Of a DNA stretch of 64,000 nt, positions 25,715 to 37,534 are shown piece after piece. Within the stretch, counting starts at the first letter, position 1. Every line of letters starts with the position of its first letter. The notes beneath the pieces were generated by a model. It made no database searches, was not told the origin of the DNA, and saw only the letters and a program-made list of their open reading frames with translations. Location: positions 115,133,072 to 115,197,071 of the forward strand of contig CM076999.1 of assembly GCA_039090855.1 (NCBI GenBank), written 5' to 3'. The DNA is from Macrothele yani. Its lineage: Eukaryota > Arthropoda > Arachnida > Araneae > Macrothelidae. A program made the position numbers and the translations under genes.

Positions 25715-26310
25715 AGAGGAAGAAGGGAGAGAGAGAGAGATGACTGATTACAAGGAGTTTCCATTTTTTGTTGCATTGACATGACTTTTTGGGGGAGACG
25801 TTTAATTATTGCCGTACCTAACGTACCTAATTTTGGGCTACTCATTCAAGGAACAGTGAGAGAGAGGAAGGGGAGGAAGAGAGAGGAGGGGGAGGAAGAG
25901 AGAGAAAGAGGGAAAGTGAAAGATTGAGGGAAGAGAGAGAGAGAGAGAGGGAAAGAGAGAAAGATTGAGGGAACAGAGAGAAAGATAGAGGGAAGAGAAA
26001 AGAGCGAGAAAATTGAGAGAAAGATAGAGGGAAGAGAGAGAGAAATTGAGAGAAAGCGATAGAAAAAGAGAAAGACAGAGGGAAGGGAAGAGAGAGAGAG
26101 AAAGAAAAAGGGAGAAAGAAAGACAGAGAGAAAGAGAGGGAGAGAGAGAAGGAAAGACAGAGAGAAAGAGAGGGAGAAAATGAGAGAGAAAGATAGGGAG
26201 AGAGAAAGACAGATAGAGAAAGAGAGAAAGAAAGAGTGAAAGGTAGAGAGAGAGAAAGGGAAAGAGAAAAGACAGATAGAGAAAGAGAGAAAGGTAGAGA
26301 GAGAGCGATG
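25715..26310. repeat. Purine-rich (GA/GAAA) simple repeat tract
   Basis: The top strand here is almost entirely A and G (gagagagaaag variants), with a short unique interruption at about 25745-25850. A long minus-strand ORF through it is a Ser/Leu/Phe artefact of the polypyrimidine complement. The tract lies about 50 bp beyond the stop codon of the gustatory receptor and would form its 3' flank. Confidence 0.95.
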
Positions 26311-26357
26311 TAAAGAAAAAATTAACGGATTCTTCATCGCGTATTTCTTATTTTCAG

Positions 26358-27541
26358 TCATTCGAACTGTAGCAGTATGATAGCGTATGTCACAAAAAAG
26401 CTTAATGAGGTAATTACAGTATTTCTTGTTATAAAAGTACACCCAGGACCGACAGTCCGAATTCCTGAGGACAAAGAAGATAATTCTGCAGTGTAAACAG
26501 AGTCGACATTGAAACCTGACTTTCACTTTGGTCTTCAGTCATCTGAAGAAACTGCTTCGTTATTGCTCTGTTTTTCTCGTGAACCCGCGACATAGACAGA
26601 ACTAGGAGAAGGTGATAGAACACATTAATGACAACTAGCCATATAATGAGGGAAAACACAACAGCGATAAATTGTCCTCTCAGTAGGAATGCCATTGAAG
26701 ATACAGCATAGAAAAAAGTGATTATCTGACTGGAGAGAATGAATGCTACCGGAAATGAGCACGCTGCGTCTAAGTCTTCAATCTGCTGACGGAGCTCCTT
26801 ATAACATTTCAATAATTTTGCTGCATCTGCTACTCGAAGTTCTTTGCAAGCTGACGTACTCAAGTGATTCAAGAAATCATTAAGTACTTTCCCAAAATCG
26901 AAACAAAGTGCCGACACCAACAAGCATGAGTAATGAGGCAGCGTGTACAGGGAATGAAAATCGACGACAAGAAAAATGAACGCCAAAAAGTACTTTACCT
27001 TATTTTCTATATCGCAAACTTGGTCGAAGGTGTGATCGCAGATGAAACTCGAAGGATCGAAGTCCATCATTACTGAAACCAGTACATGAAATAACGAAGT
27101 AAGAGGGGCAAATAAAATGGTTGTGTACGTAGCATATTTTAACCACTTCTGCTCTAAGGAATTTGTATTCCGCTTAAAGATGAGCACTTCGGGTCGTTGT
27201 TCCGAGCATTTTTTAATAACGCTGGCAAAATGCGTGCGTCGTTTGTTCATAGCAAAACCCAGTAGCAACGGAATGAACAGCATGCTGCATAAAATTACGC
27301 CAGGAAGCGGAACTGTTGTGATTTCCGCGCGCAAAGATACTGCAACTACATACGCATAAGTGCTGTAATATAAGAAACGACTGAGTGCAAAAAATATTGT
27401 CGTACATCTTTTCTGTTTTACTTTGAGCGTTTCTTCAAAGAAGTTGATTCCGATCATATTCATAGCTTGAAGAATTCTGTGTAGGTTTCCTTGACTGAAA
27501 ATGCGAGATTCTCTTTGTCTCTGAATCATTGTACTTCGCAT
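26358..27541 (-). pseudogene. Insect-type gustatory receptor, single exon, one frameshift
   Basis: This is a seven-transmembrane chemosensory receptor of the insect Gr family (ligand-gated channel in gustatory neurons; ligand not predictable). The main ORF begins MRSTMIQRQRESRIFSQGNL and runs 370 residues to a stop at 26429. Predicted membrane segments lie at about 48-70, 77-97, 135-158, 183-213, 261-288 and 291-317, followed by MSTLFTLQNYLLCPQEFGLS, the usual block before TM7. TM7 is absent from this frame but lies immediately downstream one frame over: ITSLSFFVTYAIILLQFE then TGA at 26358-26360, with the diagnostic TYxxxLLQF. A one-base deletion at about 26438-26443 explains the break. With both parts the length is about 394 residues, normal for the family. 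The open frame is otherwise clean, so this is either a very young pseudogene or an assembly indel. No splice site is needed. Confidence 0.8.
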
Positions 27542-28600
27542 TTTTAAATCTCACTTCATTTGCATATTCTATTTATCGCAAATTATTTTGACATGCGCAT
27601 CATCGCAAGCAGAATTTTTGGAGGAATGAAACTTTGAATCATCTCCCTTTCTGCAGATTGAGTTCTGATATATGGTACCGTTTACTCAAATTTAACCCTT
27701 CCTGTCTTCTTACGTAGATTTTGGGTTAAGTGTTTTTCACCCTGAACGCTGCATTTTCTCTCGGTGAATTTGTGTTTGGCAACCTGCGACAAGTCTAAGT
27801 ACAATGACGTATACGAAAGCTGATTATAACCGTTACTGATTTGAAATGTGTCCGGGGATTTGATTTGTATGAGAGATTTCACTTGAATTATTCACGAATT
27901 TCCGTTGCCTCCAGTACTCAATCACTGTGCCTCTGAATGTTTACGTTTCCTTGTTATAAGGTCTGATTTGTTTGTTGAACGCTGGAGATATCTTACGATT
28001 ACACTGTTTCGTACCACGACGTTGTGCAAATTGTTGTGAACTGCTGACTTGCCATGTTTTGCATGTAGCTGACAGAGAGAGGGTTGTGTATTGTTACGTA
28101 TCTTTTGTTACCAAACTATTAGATGGAGAAGAGTGTTTTGCCATAATACTCTTTCTGGACGGATAAAGAGACTTAATGTAGTAAGAGTAATTTGACATTT
28201 CTTTTCTGGACGTTTTGGCTTAGTGTTTAAATAGTTGATTTTTTTAAGTTAAGCAAACCAAATATGACGAAGTTAAATTATTCGTGTTTCAAATATCATT
28301 CGTTAACCTTTACAGAGAAGCCATTTACTTTAGTAGGTTTTAAGTTTTAGCCTGTAATCAGGTTATTCCTTTGCCGAGAAATTCATGTTGAGGTATTCGT
28401 GTGGACTATAAGCAATTACCAAATATAACTAACGAAGGCAAAGTCTTTTCTCACGCAGCCAATTAAGCTTAATTCGGTGCTCATAACAATATCATAAACG
28501 CGGTGGTTTTTTTTTTTCAGTTCTCACTACTTTTCAAATAAAATGTTTTTTTCGCATCCGTAGCCTGACGAATTCTGAACAGGCTTTTTTGAATGCCAAT
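27542..28600. other. Receptor upstream region, no further gene seen
   Basis: AT-rich sequence upstream of the receptor. Short ORFs on both strands lack recognisable domains. It presumably contains the receptor promoter, but I cannot point to a specific element. Confidence 0.5.
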
Positions 28601-28790
28601 ACAAGGTTCTCTTCCACTCTTGAATCATTGTGCTGTAGATTTTAAACTTTCACTTCGTTGATTGCTAAGCATATTCTATTTCATATCAAAAAGTCTTGAT
28701 ACGCACATCATAACAAGCATAATTTGTAGAAGAACAGGACTTAGAACGATCTCCTTTTTAGGATGACGTATATGTGGCTCTTACGTGTGC
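28600..28790 (-). pseudogene. Decayed copy of the receptor 5' end
   Basis: The stretch from ttgaatcattgtgctgtaga onwards parallels the receptor start and its upstream flank at 27515-27680. Both read (on the plus strand) an atgattca start complement, a cacttcRtt block, gcatattctattt, a cgcacatca/gcgcatcat block, then gaaga...gatctcc. On the minus strand the copy begins MIQEWKRT (compare MIQRQRES) and loses similarity within a few codons. It looks like the 5' remnant of a tandem receptor paralogue whose body has been deleted or has diverged. Confidence 0.5.
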
Positions 28791-30912
28791 TCTAATGTAA
28801 CTGCAAAAGAATTTGACTCATGGTTTATTCTTGAAACATTAATACACATATTTCATTTACCTCTTCAATAGTGAGATTTCAGCCAAGTGTGTCACACTAA
28901 AAATTTGCATTTCTTTTTTTTTTTTCAGTGAATTATACCTAACCGTTACTATCTGAGCCATACGCACCGGATTAAACGGATTGGCATTAATCGTTTATGA
29001 ACGATTTCTTGTTCGCTCATGGTAAAATTAAATAAAACGTCTGCTGCTTTCTTTCAGTTTTCACCTCTTAATAATCAAAACTTCGGCAACATATTTGTTT
29101 AAGTTTCAGCAGCTGTGATATTTACTATTACTGTTTATTCTTTTTTGACGAAACTGATGATAGCTGAAGATTTAGCCTTAGAAGGATAAAAGTTATTTAA
29201 ATAAGGGAAATGCATAATATGCAGGACTCTTCTCTTTAGACATCGGCTTTCTACATGTCGCTTGGGACCAAAGGAAGTTGAATCCCGTGCTATTAAATGC
29301 AGGTACAACTGTCTTGGAAGTATTGTGTAATTAAGATTACAGCTGAATAATTACAACGAATTCTTACTAGCGTTGGTGATAGAACTGTCATTGATATAGT
29401 CCTGGACAAAAGAAGTATCTGACGCACAAGTAGTACTTTTGAAATAAAAGTTTTATCTCTTGACATTTCGCTGCATTCCCAAACAAATGCCCTCCTTTGT
29501 ACATCATTCCGCTTCAAAATATGAATTACATTTCAACTAGCTAATGGTACTAATAACAATTCGAATATGCAGTTAAACGTAAGAAAATTCAAATTCCGAA
29601 CAAAAATAACAAATGTTTTATCCTGCTGTGAAGCTGAAGATATGTAAATTTTCAAGAATTTTTGCTTACGACGACAAATTAGTCAAAACGTTTTTGATGT
29701 TGAATATCACGTTCCTAAGTCGCTGGAAAGTAATTCCTACTGCACTGTGAAACCTTCTGGAAGAAACTGAAGAAAAATCGAACCTACTACGTATTCACAA
29801 CATTACCCTCGCATGAAAACATCCAACTATTGAAAGGTGTTTTCCCGCAGTCAAAAACAATCTAACTAACCACGTCTTCTCTTCATCTTGAGTGACATTC
29901 TGTTTGGAGAGAAAAGCAATCAAGTTGTCGATCGCGCAGTTTACTTGCACATTGGAGTCAGTTCTGCAACAAGTACTTATGATAGTGTACATATAATGAT
30001 AAACTGAGGGAAGGGGCTGAGCTCGTATTGCTAGGATTCATTTTCATACATGTATGAGTAAAATAGATAAGGTTAATTATTCCAATCTTTTCTTGAAACG
30101 TTCACTCCATGCATCATTTTCGAAGAATTGTGTCAAGGTGCACCAGTTTCGCAACTTATGTAAACTCTACCCCTTGTTTTATGTAGATTTTTGTGCACGC
30201 AGTTTTTGCGTGATGTGCCTTTCATCAGTTGCCCAGTGCATTCACGTAAAACAGATGAAATACCTTTTGTATTATTTATCGTTCGCAATCAATTCTATTC
30301 GTATTAGATTGGAAATTGAAAAGGGAGTTTAAGATGGATTGCAAAATGGGTTATTCAAGATATTTGGGCTGCAAACTCGTTCTGAAAGTCAACGCCAACA
30401 AAGCAGCTGATTACAAGAGTAAATTTGTTTTACTTATATAAATGGGTGTGTGACGCCGCCGCGTTTTTCTGTACCTTGGTGATAACATTCATCTCTTTGA
30501 CAGAGTGAATGCCATGCTTTCGGCAGTCGTTTAATAAATTCAGTATTGCAGGTTTCCTTGAGCAAACATTTACTGGGAAAATAAAGGGCATTATCTCCCA
30601 GCGACAGAATATTACCGAATATTATATTTCGCTGGGTTAACTGGAATACTGGAACAACGACGCTTTCGTGCCACCAATAAAGCATATTCTTCTTTAGCAG
30701 AGAAGAAAAAGACTTTCTTTAACATTTTTTGCGTGTTTGAAGGGTTTACGACTAATGTAATAAATTTGATGCGCTATAAGCGGTCGATTATTCCTAATTT
30801 AAGGCCACTGCCTAGGTAGCACAGTCTTGCAATTTAACGTTGGCTCAGTGTTGGGCCTACGTTAAATTGCAACACTCGGCTAAATGGGTTGGTACTAGCG
30901 ATGAGAGACAGT
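28790..30912. other. Intergenic region, no gene recognised
   Basis: No supported coding region; the longest short ORFs (30054-30332 plus, 30434-30685 minus) show no motif I recognise. A 13-bp-arm hairpin (ttgcaatttaacg ... cgttaaattgcaa) lies at about 30828-30873. The last part (30870-30912) is the left half of a tRNA-SINE-like sequence interrupted by the Polinton-like insertion and resuming at 45747. Confidence 0.5.
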
Positions 30913-31055
30913 AGTAGTAGGAAAGGGCGGGTTCTGCGTCAAGGATGCATCCTTCTATGAGAAGGATGGCGGCGTGGCTTGAGGCAGAAGGATGGGGGCG
31001 TGGCGTGTGACCGAAGGATGTGGGGGCGTGGCATATGAAGCTAGTATGTTGGGTC

Positions 31056-31400
31056 GATGTGCTGCCCCCTAGCGGTGCTTCTTGGAACTTTCGATGAATA
31101 TTGGAGAGATGGCAACGACCGAGTCGGGGAAAGGAGATGTGCTGCCCCCTAGCGGTGCTTCTTGGAACTTTATTATTATGTTAGATCTTTGTTTTTGAGG
31201 GATGGCAACGACCGAGTGGGAGAAAGGGGGTGGATATAAGGGGATGTCAACTCGATGTGCTGCCCCTAGCGGTGCTTTTTGGAACTTTTAATGGATCTTT
31301 GAGAGATGGCAACGACCGAGGGGGGAAAGGGGGTGTACGTTGCCCCCTAGCAGTGCTTTTTCGAACTTTTCTCGGGAGATTTATTGGACGTTGACAAATT
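31056..31400. repeat. Subterminal tandem repeats of the element
   Basis: Four copies of a unit containing gtgctgccccctagcggtgc followed by ggaactt and a gagagatggcaacgaccgag block occur at about 31056, 31137, 31253 and 31336 (spacing 81-116 bp), with the mirror set at about 45305-45620. Subterminal repeat clusters of this kind often bind transposition or replication proteins; that role is inferred here. Confidence 0.8.
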
Positions 31401-31859
31401 TTTAAGAAGTCTTTCCAATATTTATTTTTTAATTTTCTCGGGAGATTTACTGGACTTTGTCAAATTTTTGAAGGAAGTTTTTTTGTCGTTTCCAATTTTT
31501 TTTTACTCGTATTTTTTTTTTGTCCTATTTTTTCTCTCTAATTTATTTTATTAAATTTATATTTTCAGGAATTCCCTGAGGTATTATAATTTTTATAGAC
31601 GTTGCATTATTTTTTTAATTTTCTCAGGAGATTTATTAGACTTTGTCAAATTTTTGAAGGAAGACTTTCCAATATGTTTTTTTTATTAAATTTATATTTT
31701 CAGAAATTCCCTGAGGTGTTATAATTTTTATAGACGTTGCATTATTTTTTTAATTCTTATATTTGTCCTCCCTCCAATTTTAATTTAGGCGAGGAAAGGC
31801 TTTGTTTGAAAAGATTTCGTTCCCGTTGATTCATGTTCCGCCATTTTAGTTTCACCACG

Positions 31860-32510
31860 TTGTCATTTTGTGAGCCATGTGTTTTGGGATGAGTCACAAT
31901 TTTCTCTTTGACTAAGAAAATTTTGTATGACACGTGTTTTGGGATGAGTCATTATGATGAGTGGCGCATTCGTGATAGCAGACATGACATCAGCCAACGT
32001 CGTTTTCTCCTCAGCGGGGTCGGCTTTATTTATTTTTTTTATTTTCTCGGGAGATTTACTGGACTTTGTCAAATTTTTGAAGGAAGTTTTTTCAATCGAA
32101 GCATTTCCTCAAATTTGTTTTATTAAATTTATATTTTTAGAACTCCGTGAGGTGTTATAATTTTTATAGACGTTGCATTATTTTTTTAATTCTTATATTT
32201 TTCTTCCCTACAATTTTAATTTAGACGAGGAAAGGCTTTGTTTGAAAAGATTTCGTTCCTGTTGATTCATGTTCCGCTATCTTTTGTGAGCCATGTGTTT
32301 TGGGATGAGTCATCATTTTCTCTTTGACTCAGAAAATTTTGTATGACACGTGTTTTGGGATGAGTGACTATGCCGGGTGACGCATGTTGTGATAGCAGAC
32401 ATGACATCAGCCAACGCCATTTCCTCCGCGGGGTCGGCGGTTGACGTCATTTGAGATTCTGTAGCCACATTAAGTTCCAAGACTGATTTTTTTTTCAATA
32501 ACTTGATCAT
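31860..32510. repeat. Duplicated ~150-bp arm cassette with catcccaaaacac motifs
   Basis: Two related blocks, about 31865-32030 and 32285-32440 (mirrored at about 44225-44395 and 44645-44810 in the right arm), each hold paired copies of a motif reading tgactcatcccaaaacacRtg on the complement, plus a stretch translating (minus strand here) as ADPAEE...LADVMSAIT. The short conserved peptide is present in both blocks and both arms, but reading frames are short, so coding status is uncertain. Confidence 0.6.
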
Positions 32511-35500
32511 TTTGCAACGAATTTATTCCTTATTTTTTCCTCATAATTTCCCATTTTATATTCATAATTTTTCAACGTAACGATTTTTTTATTTTCTTTG
32601 AGGAGACTTCACGCATTTTCAACGGACGTTCCAACATAAAGACGTTTTATAAAGTTTTGTGCTGCAGACATAATCTTAAAACACGATTGTTTATTAACGT
32701 ACTTACGTGTTCATGACATTTTCTGTTACATTTTTTAACGTTGTACCTTTTTCCGCCATACAAAGCCGCAATGTTTTATACATAGTTAAAATATTTTTTT
32801 TATCTTTCCGTATTTTCTTTTATGATTAATCAGTGAAATGTACCTTCTAATCCATTATCTTAATCTACTTTTTGTTTCTAAATGCTTGCATACTCGTTAA
32901 ACTTCTCGATGTACCATCATCATTTTATTTTCTTACTTTTCAATCTAACAACTACTTTTATCGAGGCTTTATTTTTTCTGATTTAAACAAGCAAACGTTT
33001 CTTCATTATTATTTCTTTTTCCTACGCAAAGAACTTTTCTTACTTGTTTTTAATGTATGACTTAATCTGGTTTTTTATATAGATGTTTCATGTTTGCGCA
33101 AGAAATATACAGATCTATAGTAGATATACATAAAATTCGTTCCTAACAGTATCCTTTTTTTTTTTTTCAGATTTAACCCAACATACGTTTCTTAACGACT
33201 TGATATCTGTTCCACTAGGTGTTACAAAACTTCAGATTTTTAATTTTTTCCCTCTGAAACTGTTTTTTTTTTCTTACTTGCTTTTAATGTATGGTTTAAT
33301 CTATTTTTCTATCTTATTACTTTTCTATATGTATACAAGAAATATACGAATCTATAGTAGTTAAAATTCGATTGAAACAATATTTCTTCATTCTTACTAT
33401 ATTTTTCCATTTCTTTCATCTATAGTAGTTAAAATTCGATTGAAACAATATTTTCTCCATTCTTACTGTATTTTTACATTTCTTTCCAACAGACGTTTTT
33501 TCTTCTCAATTCCCGCTATCTAACTTAATCTATGTTTTGAATATCATTCTATGTTCGCGTATTCGTCCATTATTTTATTTCAAACTTTGCTAACTACCTC
33601 ATACTTATATTCTGACTATATTTTTCATTTCCACCAACGTTTCTTAACGACTTGAATTTCCGGATGTGGCAAAACTTCAGATTTATTTTTTCTCCTCTTA
33701 AACTATTTTTTTCTTACTTGCTTTAAATGTGACTTAATTTATTTTTTACATCGCTGTTTCGTGTATGTACGAGAAATATACAGATCTATAGCAGTTAAAA
33801 ATTCGACTGAAACAGTATTTTCTTTATTTTTACTTTATTTTTACATTTCTTTCTAACAAACATTTTTTTTTTCACATTTCCCAAATATTTAACTTAATTT
33901 TGTGTTTTTTAATATCATTCTCTGTTCACGTATTCGTCCATTGTCTTTTTTCTAACTTTACACTTCATTCTTACTGTATTTTTCCATTTCATTTCAACCA
34001 ACGTTTTTTAACGACTTGATATCTGTTCTACAAGATGTGACGAAACTTCAGATTTTTAATTTTTTCCCTCTGAAACCGATTTTTTTATTACTTGCTTTTA
34101 ATGTATGGTTTAATCTATTTTTCTATCTCACTTTTCTATGTGTGTACAAGAAATACACGGATCTATAGTAGTTAAAATTCAATTGATTTCTTCATTCGTA
34201 CTGTATTTTTCCATTTCTTTCATTTACAGTAGTTAAAATTCGATTGAAACAATATTTTCTGCATTTTTACTGTAATTATACATTTCTTTCTAACATACGT
34301 TTTTTCTTCTCAATTCCCGCAATCTAACTTAATCTATGTTTTGAATATCATTCTATGTTCGCGCATTCGTCCATTATTTTATTTCAAACTTTGCAAACTG
34401 CCTCATATTTATATTCTGACTTTATTTTTTTCATTTCAACCAACATTTCTTAACGACTTGAATTTCCGGATGTGACAAAACTTCAGATTTATTTTTTCTC
34501 CTCTTAAACTACTTTTTTTCTTACTTGCTTTAAATGTGACTTAATTTATTTTTTACATCGCTGTTTCGTGTATGTACGAGAAATATACAGATCTATAGCA
34601 GTTAAAAATTCGATTGAAACAGTACTTTCTTTATTTTTACATTTCTTTCTGACAAAATTTTTTTTTTCGTATTTTCCCCTATTTAACTTAATTTTGTGTT
34701 TTGAATATCATTCTATGTTCACGATTCAGACTTTATTTTTTCATTTCATTTCAACCAACGTTTCTTAACGACTTGATATCACAAGATGTAGCAAAACTTC
34801 AGATATTTTTTTTTGTTTCTTCATGTAACGTAATATTTTTTCAAAACTCACTTTTAAGTATTCCTAAAAGCTTACATTTATGAGAAATATACAGATCTGT
34901 AGTGGTAAAAATTGGACTGCAACAGTATTTTCTTTATTCCAACTTTACTTTTCTATTTCTTTTCAACAGGCGTTTCTTCATTATTATTTCTTTTTCATAT
35001 GTAAGCAACTTTTCTTTCTTTCTTTTAATGTATACCTTAATAAATTTTTCTATCTTACCTTTTCGTGGGTATACGAGAAATATACAGATCTATGACAGTT
35101 AAAATTCGATTGTATTAGTATTTTCTGTACTATGACTTTATTTTTTCATTTCATTTGAGTAAACGTTTCTTAACAAATTGATATCACAAGATGTACCAAA
35201 CACTTCAGAATTTTTGTGTCCCTCACTTTCCAACTCACTTAAGTATTCCTAAAAACCTGCATGTATGTGAAATGTTCATATTTTTTCATTCTATCCTAAT
35301 TTGCTATACTTTTCTTTAACTGACCCAACAGGAAAAGCATTCATTGTCAAGACATTCATTCTAAAGCATTATTTCTTACGATAAAATTTATATCCTTTGC
35401 AATATATTTTCAGTATATTTTTTCTAAATCAACAGAAAAAACATTCATTCTGGAGACATAGCGACCAAGTCCGTACTTCCACTAAACATCGTATTCTTAG

Positions 35501-36597
35501 CAAACATTTTTTCCCCTACATAGCAATTTCCTAACTCACCAGAAAAGCAGCTATTCTCAACATGTAGCTAAAATATCGAATTTCTCCAAACAAATGTAAT
35601 AATTTTTTTAAGAAAGACTTAGTTCTTTTCTCTGTATAACGACTTAATCTATTTTTCGAAAAACTTTTCTACGTTTACGTATTTTGTTTAACTTTGCTTT
35701 ACACTGTACTTCGATTTTTTTTTCTTTGTAGTACTTTTTTGCTGTTTCATTCCAACAAACTTGTTTCTTTTCGACTCGATCACTCTCACATTTCCATACA
35801 AACTTTCCTAATATCAGAAATGTAACAAAAACTTCAGATATATTTTTTAACTTTAGAATAAGTCTCACCGACATTTATTATCATGACATAAACTAAAATT
35901 TCATACTTTTCCCAAAAATAGTTTTCTTAATGAGTTGTTTTACACTTTTTTCATAATTGGCAAAGACTATTTTTTTTTTATAAAGTTAGTTTCGAGAAAG
36001 TTAAATTTCGTCTAGTGTTAATCGAACAGAAGAAATATACATCAAGGAAAGAAAACTGAAATTATACATATGCAAAGAATTTGCTACGGCTGAAGGTCCC
36101 CCGAGTGAGTTATTCAACCAATGCTCGTATTACCCATTCAAAGATGGAGGTATCAGGATGACCAAATCCCTCGTTGTTGCCTTCTTGTAGCAAAAGAGGT
36201 GGTGAACTTCACCAAACATGGTTCCATAATATTGGAGAAACACATTAAGGTTTACGGAGCAATGAAGCCCACGCCAGTGACCTTCTTCGTTCACATACAC
36301 TCACATTCAAACAGAAAAAAATATAAATGAATGACAAAAAATAATGAAATAAAAGTAGTCCTGAAAAGGACTGATGTTTAGTCGTAAAAAGGACTTTTTT
36401 TTTTTTTATTCCTCAAAAGAACTTTTTTTTTTATTCCTCAAAATAACTTTTTTCTCTCATCTGGACTCTAAATTGCTCCGACGTATTCCACATTCTTGAG
36501 CTTCCACAAGAATTTTCTTCACATTAATGTTCTCGAAGAAAAAGTGAGTAATGGTGGGACGTATCAGCGATTGAAGGCGCTCACCAAAGTATTTCCC

Positions 36598-37423
36598 CTA
36601 AGTTTTGGGTTCAACAAGAGCAAATGCTTCGTCAAAGCATAGAGTCCATTTGTCTTCTTCTGTTTCGTTAAAGCACCTATGCTCCAACTGATTGTTTGGC
36701 ATGAGATTAGGATGCAAATGACATTCTCTGCAATAATACACTTTTGCAATGTTTTTTCCAACCGCATCGACCAGAGCAAGTTTAAGAGCATTGGTGTCTT
36801 GATCAGATATCGTATGTTCGAGTCCGAATTTACTGCACACCAATCTCACTGCATCACGAAAAACTGTTCCAAACTGTAATTGCAGAATACCGTCCCACAG
36901 CTTTTCAGAAGTATCACGAAGCGTATTGAATTGTTCCCAGGTTAGGGACACAGAAGCACAATTCAATTGCAAGACATCATTGGAGCACGTGAACAGTTGT
37001 TGAAAGGTGTACCTCAGGCCCATCATATGAAGGTGAACAGTTCATCAACAGTTCTTTATTGATCACTTTGATTTTGTTGAGAGCGTCATAACAATGCGAG
37101 CGGTCCATGAACTTCTTGAATGTTCTAGCAGACATTGTCACGCCATATTTGGTAGGAAACAGTTTTTCTCCTTTGGTAGTGTAGCTGCGAATGTGCACTC
37201 TCACAGTTCCAGAAAAATCAGTCACTTTAGCAACTTTGTTTCCCCCGAGGGACACATGATGAAGAGGCATGCTTTCTAATGAAATACCGTAAGGAGGAGG
37301 TTCGGCAAACGGATCAGGACATCCATAGTTTAAAAGCTTCCGTCGTGCTTCCATTAAGCGCGGATCATCACTCACTTTTTTCTTGGCATCAGAAACATCT
37401 GAAGACGAAGAAGTTCGCTTCAT
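36598..37423 (-). pseudogene. PC4/p15-like ssDNA-binding domain protein, two repeats, frameshifted
   Basis: Starting at the ATG at 37423 (MKRTSSSSDVSDAKKK, a Ser/Lys-rich lead as in PC4-type coactivators), residues about 66-107 read VTDFSGTVRVHIRSYTTKGE followed by KLFPTKYGVTMSARTFKKFM. This matches the beta-hairpin/helix core of the PC4/SUB1 single-stranded-DNA-binding fold (xVxxFxGxxxVxIRxY...P.KxGVx...). This frame stops at 36977. A second frame (37026-36598) overlaps it and continues with another PC4-like strand-helix end, ASVSLTWEQFNTLRDTSEKL, then a C-terminal part with YYCRECHLH and EHRC, a possible zinc site. The shift between frames lies near 37000-37030. No transcript data exist, so it may be one broken gene or two overlapping ones. 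The in-frame extension to 37585 is less likely coding because it overlaps the AlkB C-terminal duplication. Confidence 0.65.
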
Positions 37424-37534
37424 GTTTAACGCAGATCGACGAGGAGGTAGGTAACACAACGTGCACAGAATTCGAAGGCAGAGAACAGAATGAGTGAGCT
37501 GGTCTGTCCTCGGCCAAAACTGATAACAAATTGT

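Larger units (their letters stand above)
30913..36446. repeat. Left terminal inverted repeat (about 5.5 kb)
   Basis: This arm is matched in reverse complement by 39061-45740. Sampled stretches differ at roughly 1-2% of positions (one difference in 85 bases at 36121-36205). It is very AT-rich with long T runs on the plus strand. It includes subterminal GC-richer repeats near 31056-31400 and many partial internal repeats around 'aaatatacagatctatag' between about 33.1 and 35.1 kb. Small ORFs present in both arms (36121-36330 plus; 35874-35644 minus) have no recognised domain. Confidence 0.93.

Noticed and set aside
26429..26450. Splice donor ending the receptor's main exon (GTGTAC or GTACTT)
   Set aside because: The donor would be weak, and the complete TM7 signature follows within 80 bases in another frame, so a single indel is simpler.
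25846..26526. 226-codon minus-strand ORF rich in Ser, Leu and Phe
   Set aside because: It is a polypyrimidine-tract artefact; its first part is only the receptor gene read in the wrong frame.
30434..30685. 83-codon minus ORF as a transposase or RT fragment
   Set aside because: Only vague similarity to retroelement C-termini; no diagnostic motif.
34568..35102. Short Phe-rich ORFs in the arms as membrane proteins
   Set aside because: They follow from T-rich composition, occur in several overlapping frames and carry no motif.
36121..36330. 69-codon ORF present in both arms (36121-36330 plus; 39427-39218 minus)
   Set aside because: Conservation is expected from arm duplication alone; no recognised domain, and the opposite strand is also partly open.
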